From positions 744,001 through 808,000 of the forward strand of contig NZ_CP032489.1 in assembly GCF_003600625.1 (NCBI RefSeq): a stretch of 64,000 nt of DNA. The letters run 5' to 3'. Position 1 is the stretch's first letter. Each line of letters starts with the position of its first letter. The translations under genes and the position numbers were made by a program. Source of the stretch: Arachidicoccus soli. GTDB lineage: Bacteria > Bacteroidota > Bacteroidia > Chitinophagales > Chitinophagaceae. Below, in pieces: positions 63,415-64,000 of the stretch. Below the pieces are notes generated by a model. That model was not told the origin of the DNA. It saw nothing but the letters and a program-made list of their open reading frames with translations, and made no database searches.

Positions 63415-64000
63415 ATGGACAATCAAGAATTTATAAAGAAATATGCCAATCATCCACATTATTTTGCACCTGTTGGAAACGAACTACATGCAAAAAGTTG
63501 GCAAACGGAAGCACCACTAAGGATGCTCCTTAATAATCTAAACGCGGAGGTAGCAGAAAACCCTGATGAGCTAGTCGTTTACGGAGGTATTGGTCAGGCG
63601 GCACGCGACAGAAAATCCTTGCAAAAAATTATTGAGATTTTATTGGAACTGGATGAAGAACATTCTTTGTTGGTACAATCGGGAAAGCCTGTAGGTATAG
63701 TGCGCACGCATCCACAAGCACCTCGTGTACTGATTGCGAATAGTAATTTGGTGCCCAGATGGGCAACTTGGGAACATTTCAACGAGTTGCGTAGCAAGGG
63801 TTTGATGATGTTTGGGCAAATGACGGCAGGCAGTTGGATATACATAGGCACACAAGGCATTTTGCAGGGTACTTATGAAACTTTTATGTCTTGTGGAAAG
63901 CAGCATTTCAATGGAGATCTTAGCGGGAAACTCATCGTTACTGCAGGTTTGGGCGGAATGGGTGGTGCTCAGCCTTTGGCTGCAACGATGGCGGGTGCTG
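63415..64000 (+). CDS. hutU: Urocanate hydratase, N-terminal part (cut by the window end)
   Basis: The frame starts [17 protein letters not shown] and runs off the window after 195 codons. The family blocks are visible: [64 protein letters not shown] and the NAD-binding start [12 protein letters not shown]. The enzyme hydrates urocanate to imidazolonepropionate with tightly bound NAD. It is the second step after HutH; the other hut genes are probably beyond the edge. Confidence 0.95.
   Translation, partial: MDNQEFIKKYANHPHYFAPVGNELHAKSWQTEAPLRMLLNNLNAEVAENPDELVVYGGIGQAARDRKSLQKIIEILLELDEEHSLLVQSGKPVGIVRTHPQAPRVLIANSNLVPRWATWEHFNELRSKGLMMFGQMTAGSWIYIGTQGILQGTYETFMSCGKQHFNGDLSGKLIVTAGLGGMGGAQPLAATMAGA

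Noticed and set aside
1-64000. CRISPR array, tRNA or rRNA genes, insertion sequences or prophage
   Set aside because: I looked for regularly spaced repeats, the TTCGANNC T-loop, transposase motifs and phage genes and saw none; a short tRNA could still be missed by eye.

Overview
The window is a piece of an AT-rich bacterial chromosome from the phylum Bacteroidota, most likely of the family Chitinophagaceae or a near relative; the genus cannot be fixed from the sequence alone. The evidence is the gene families present (DUF5686 outer-membrane protein, 30S protein THX, NagB-LmbE fusion, long IspH, DUF4286, WbqC, Bacteroidota-type lipoproteins) and the repeated promoter -7 element TAnnTTTG, which is the Bacteroidota consensus. 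I see no tRNA, rRNA, CRISPR array, insertion sequence, prophage or conjugative module. Both window edges cut chromosome; only the last gene (urocanate hydratase, hutU) is truncated.

Layout. 0-6 kb: a PASTA protein and D-Ala-D-Ala ligase on the minus strand, then xth, a DUF4286 protein, HU and ribosomal protein THX on the plus strand, a methyltransferase, and aroQ plus an HD hydrolase on the minus strand. 6-13 kb: glycine dehydrogenase (gcvP), a tandem pair of outer-membrane beta-barrel proteins with matching terminators, ychF and a GH16 beta-glucanase. 13-17 kb: an SpmA/SpmB-type membrane protein and two secreted lipoproteins of unknown function, the second with its signal peptide frameshifted at a T run. 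16.7-20.8 kb: a galactose operon (LacI regulator, galK, sodium/sugar symporter, small membrane protein) with a perfect palindromic operator. 21.7-29.9 kb: a complete SUF iron-sulfur assembly cluster (sufE, sufS, sufD, sufC, sufB, A-type carrier, DUF59 protein) headed by a cysteine-containing Rrf2 regulator and a methyltransferase. 30-39.8 kb: a repeat-rich secreted protein, a zinc metallopeptidase, an SDR oxidoreductase, a thioredoxin-like protein, pfkA-pyk, a GH43 enzyme, recF and ahcY. 39.9-48.6 kb: a methyltransferase, an ABC exporter, the NagB-LmbE fusion, tag, an acetate/succinate transporter, a lipoprotein and an ABC-F ATPase. 48.7-56.6 kb (minus strand): DUF5686 protein, ispH, a GNAT acetyltransferase, a GH13 amylase-like enzyme, a ChlI/MoxR-like AAA protein and an LEA-type lipoprotein. 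56.8-64 kb (plus strand): WbqC, GH125 alpha-mannosidase, LysR plus YeiH, and MarR-hutH-hutU of histidine degradation.

The genes are mostly core metabolism and housekeeping, with a scatter of carbohydrate-active enzymes (GH16, GH43, GH13, GH125) not arranged as a SusC/SusD locus. I found no clear candidate for a wholly new multi-gene system. The most useful leads are the frameshifted lipoprotein with a Ser/Thr-alternating, pore-toxin-like C-terminal stretch, the cluster of TAGGA sites around the Rrf2 gene, the galactose operator, and the promoters that sit so close to recF and the GNAT gene that their messages may be leaderless.
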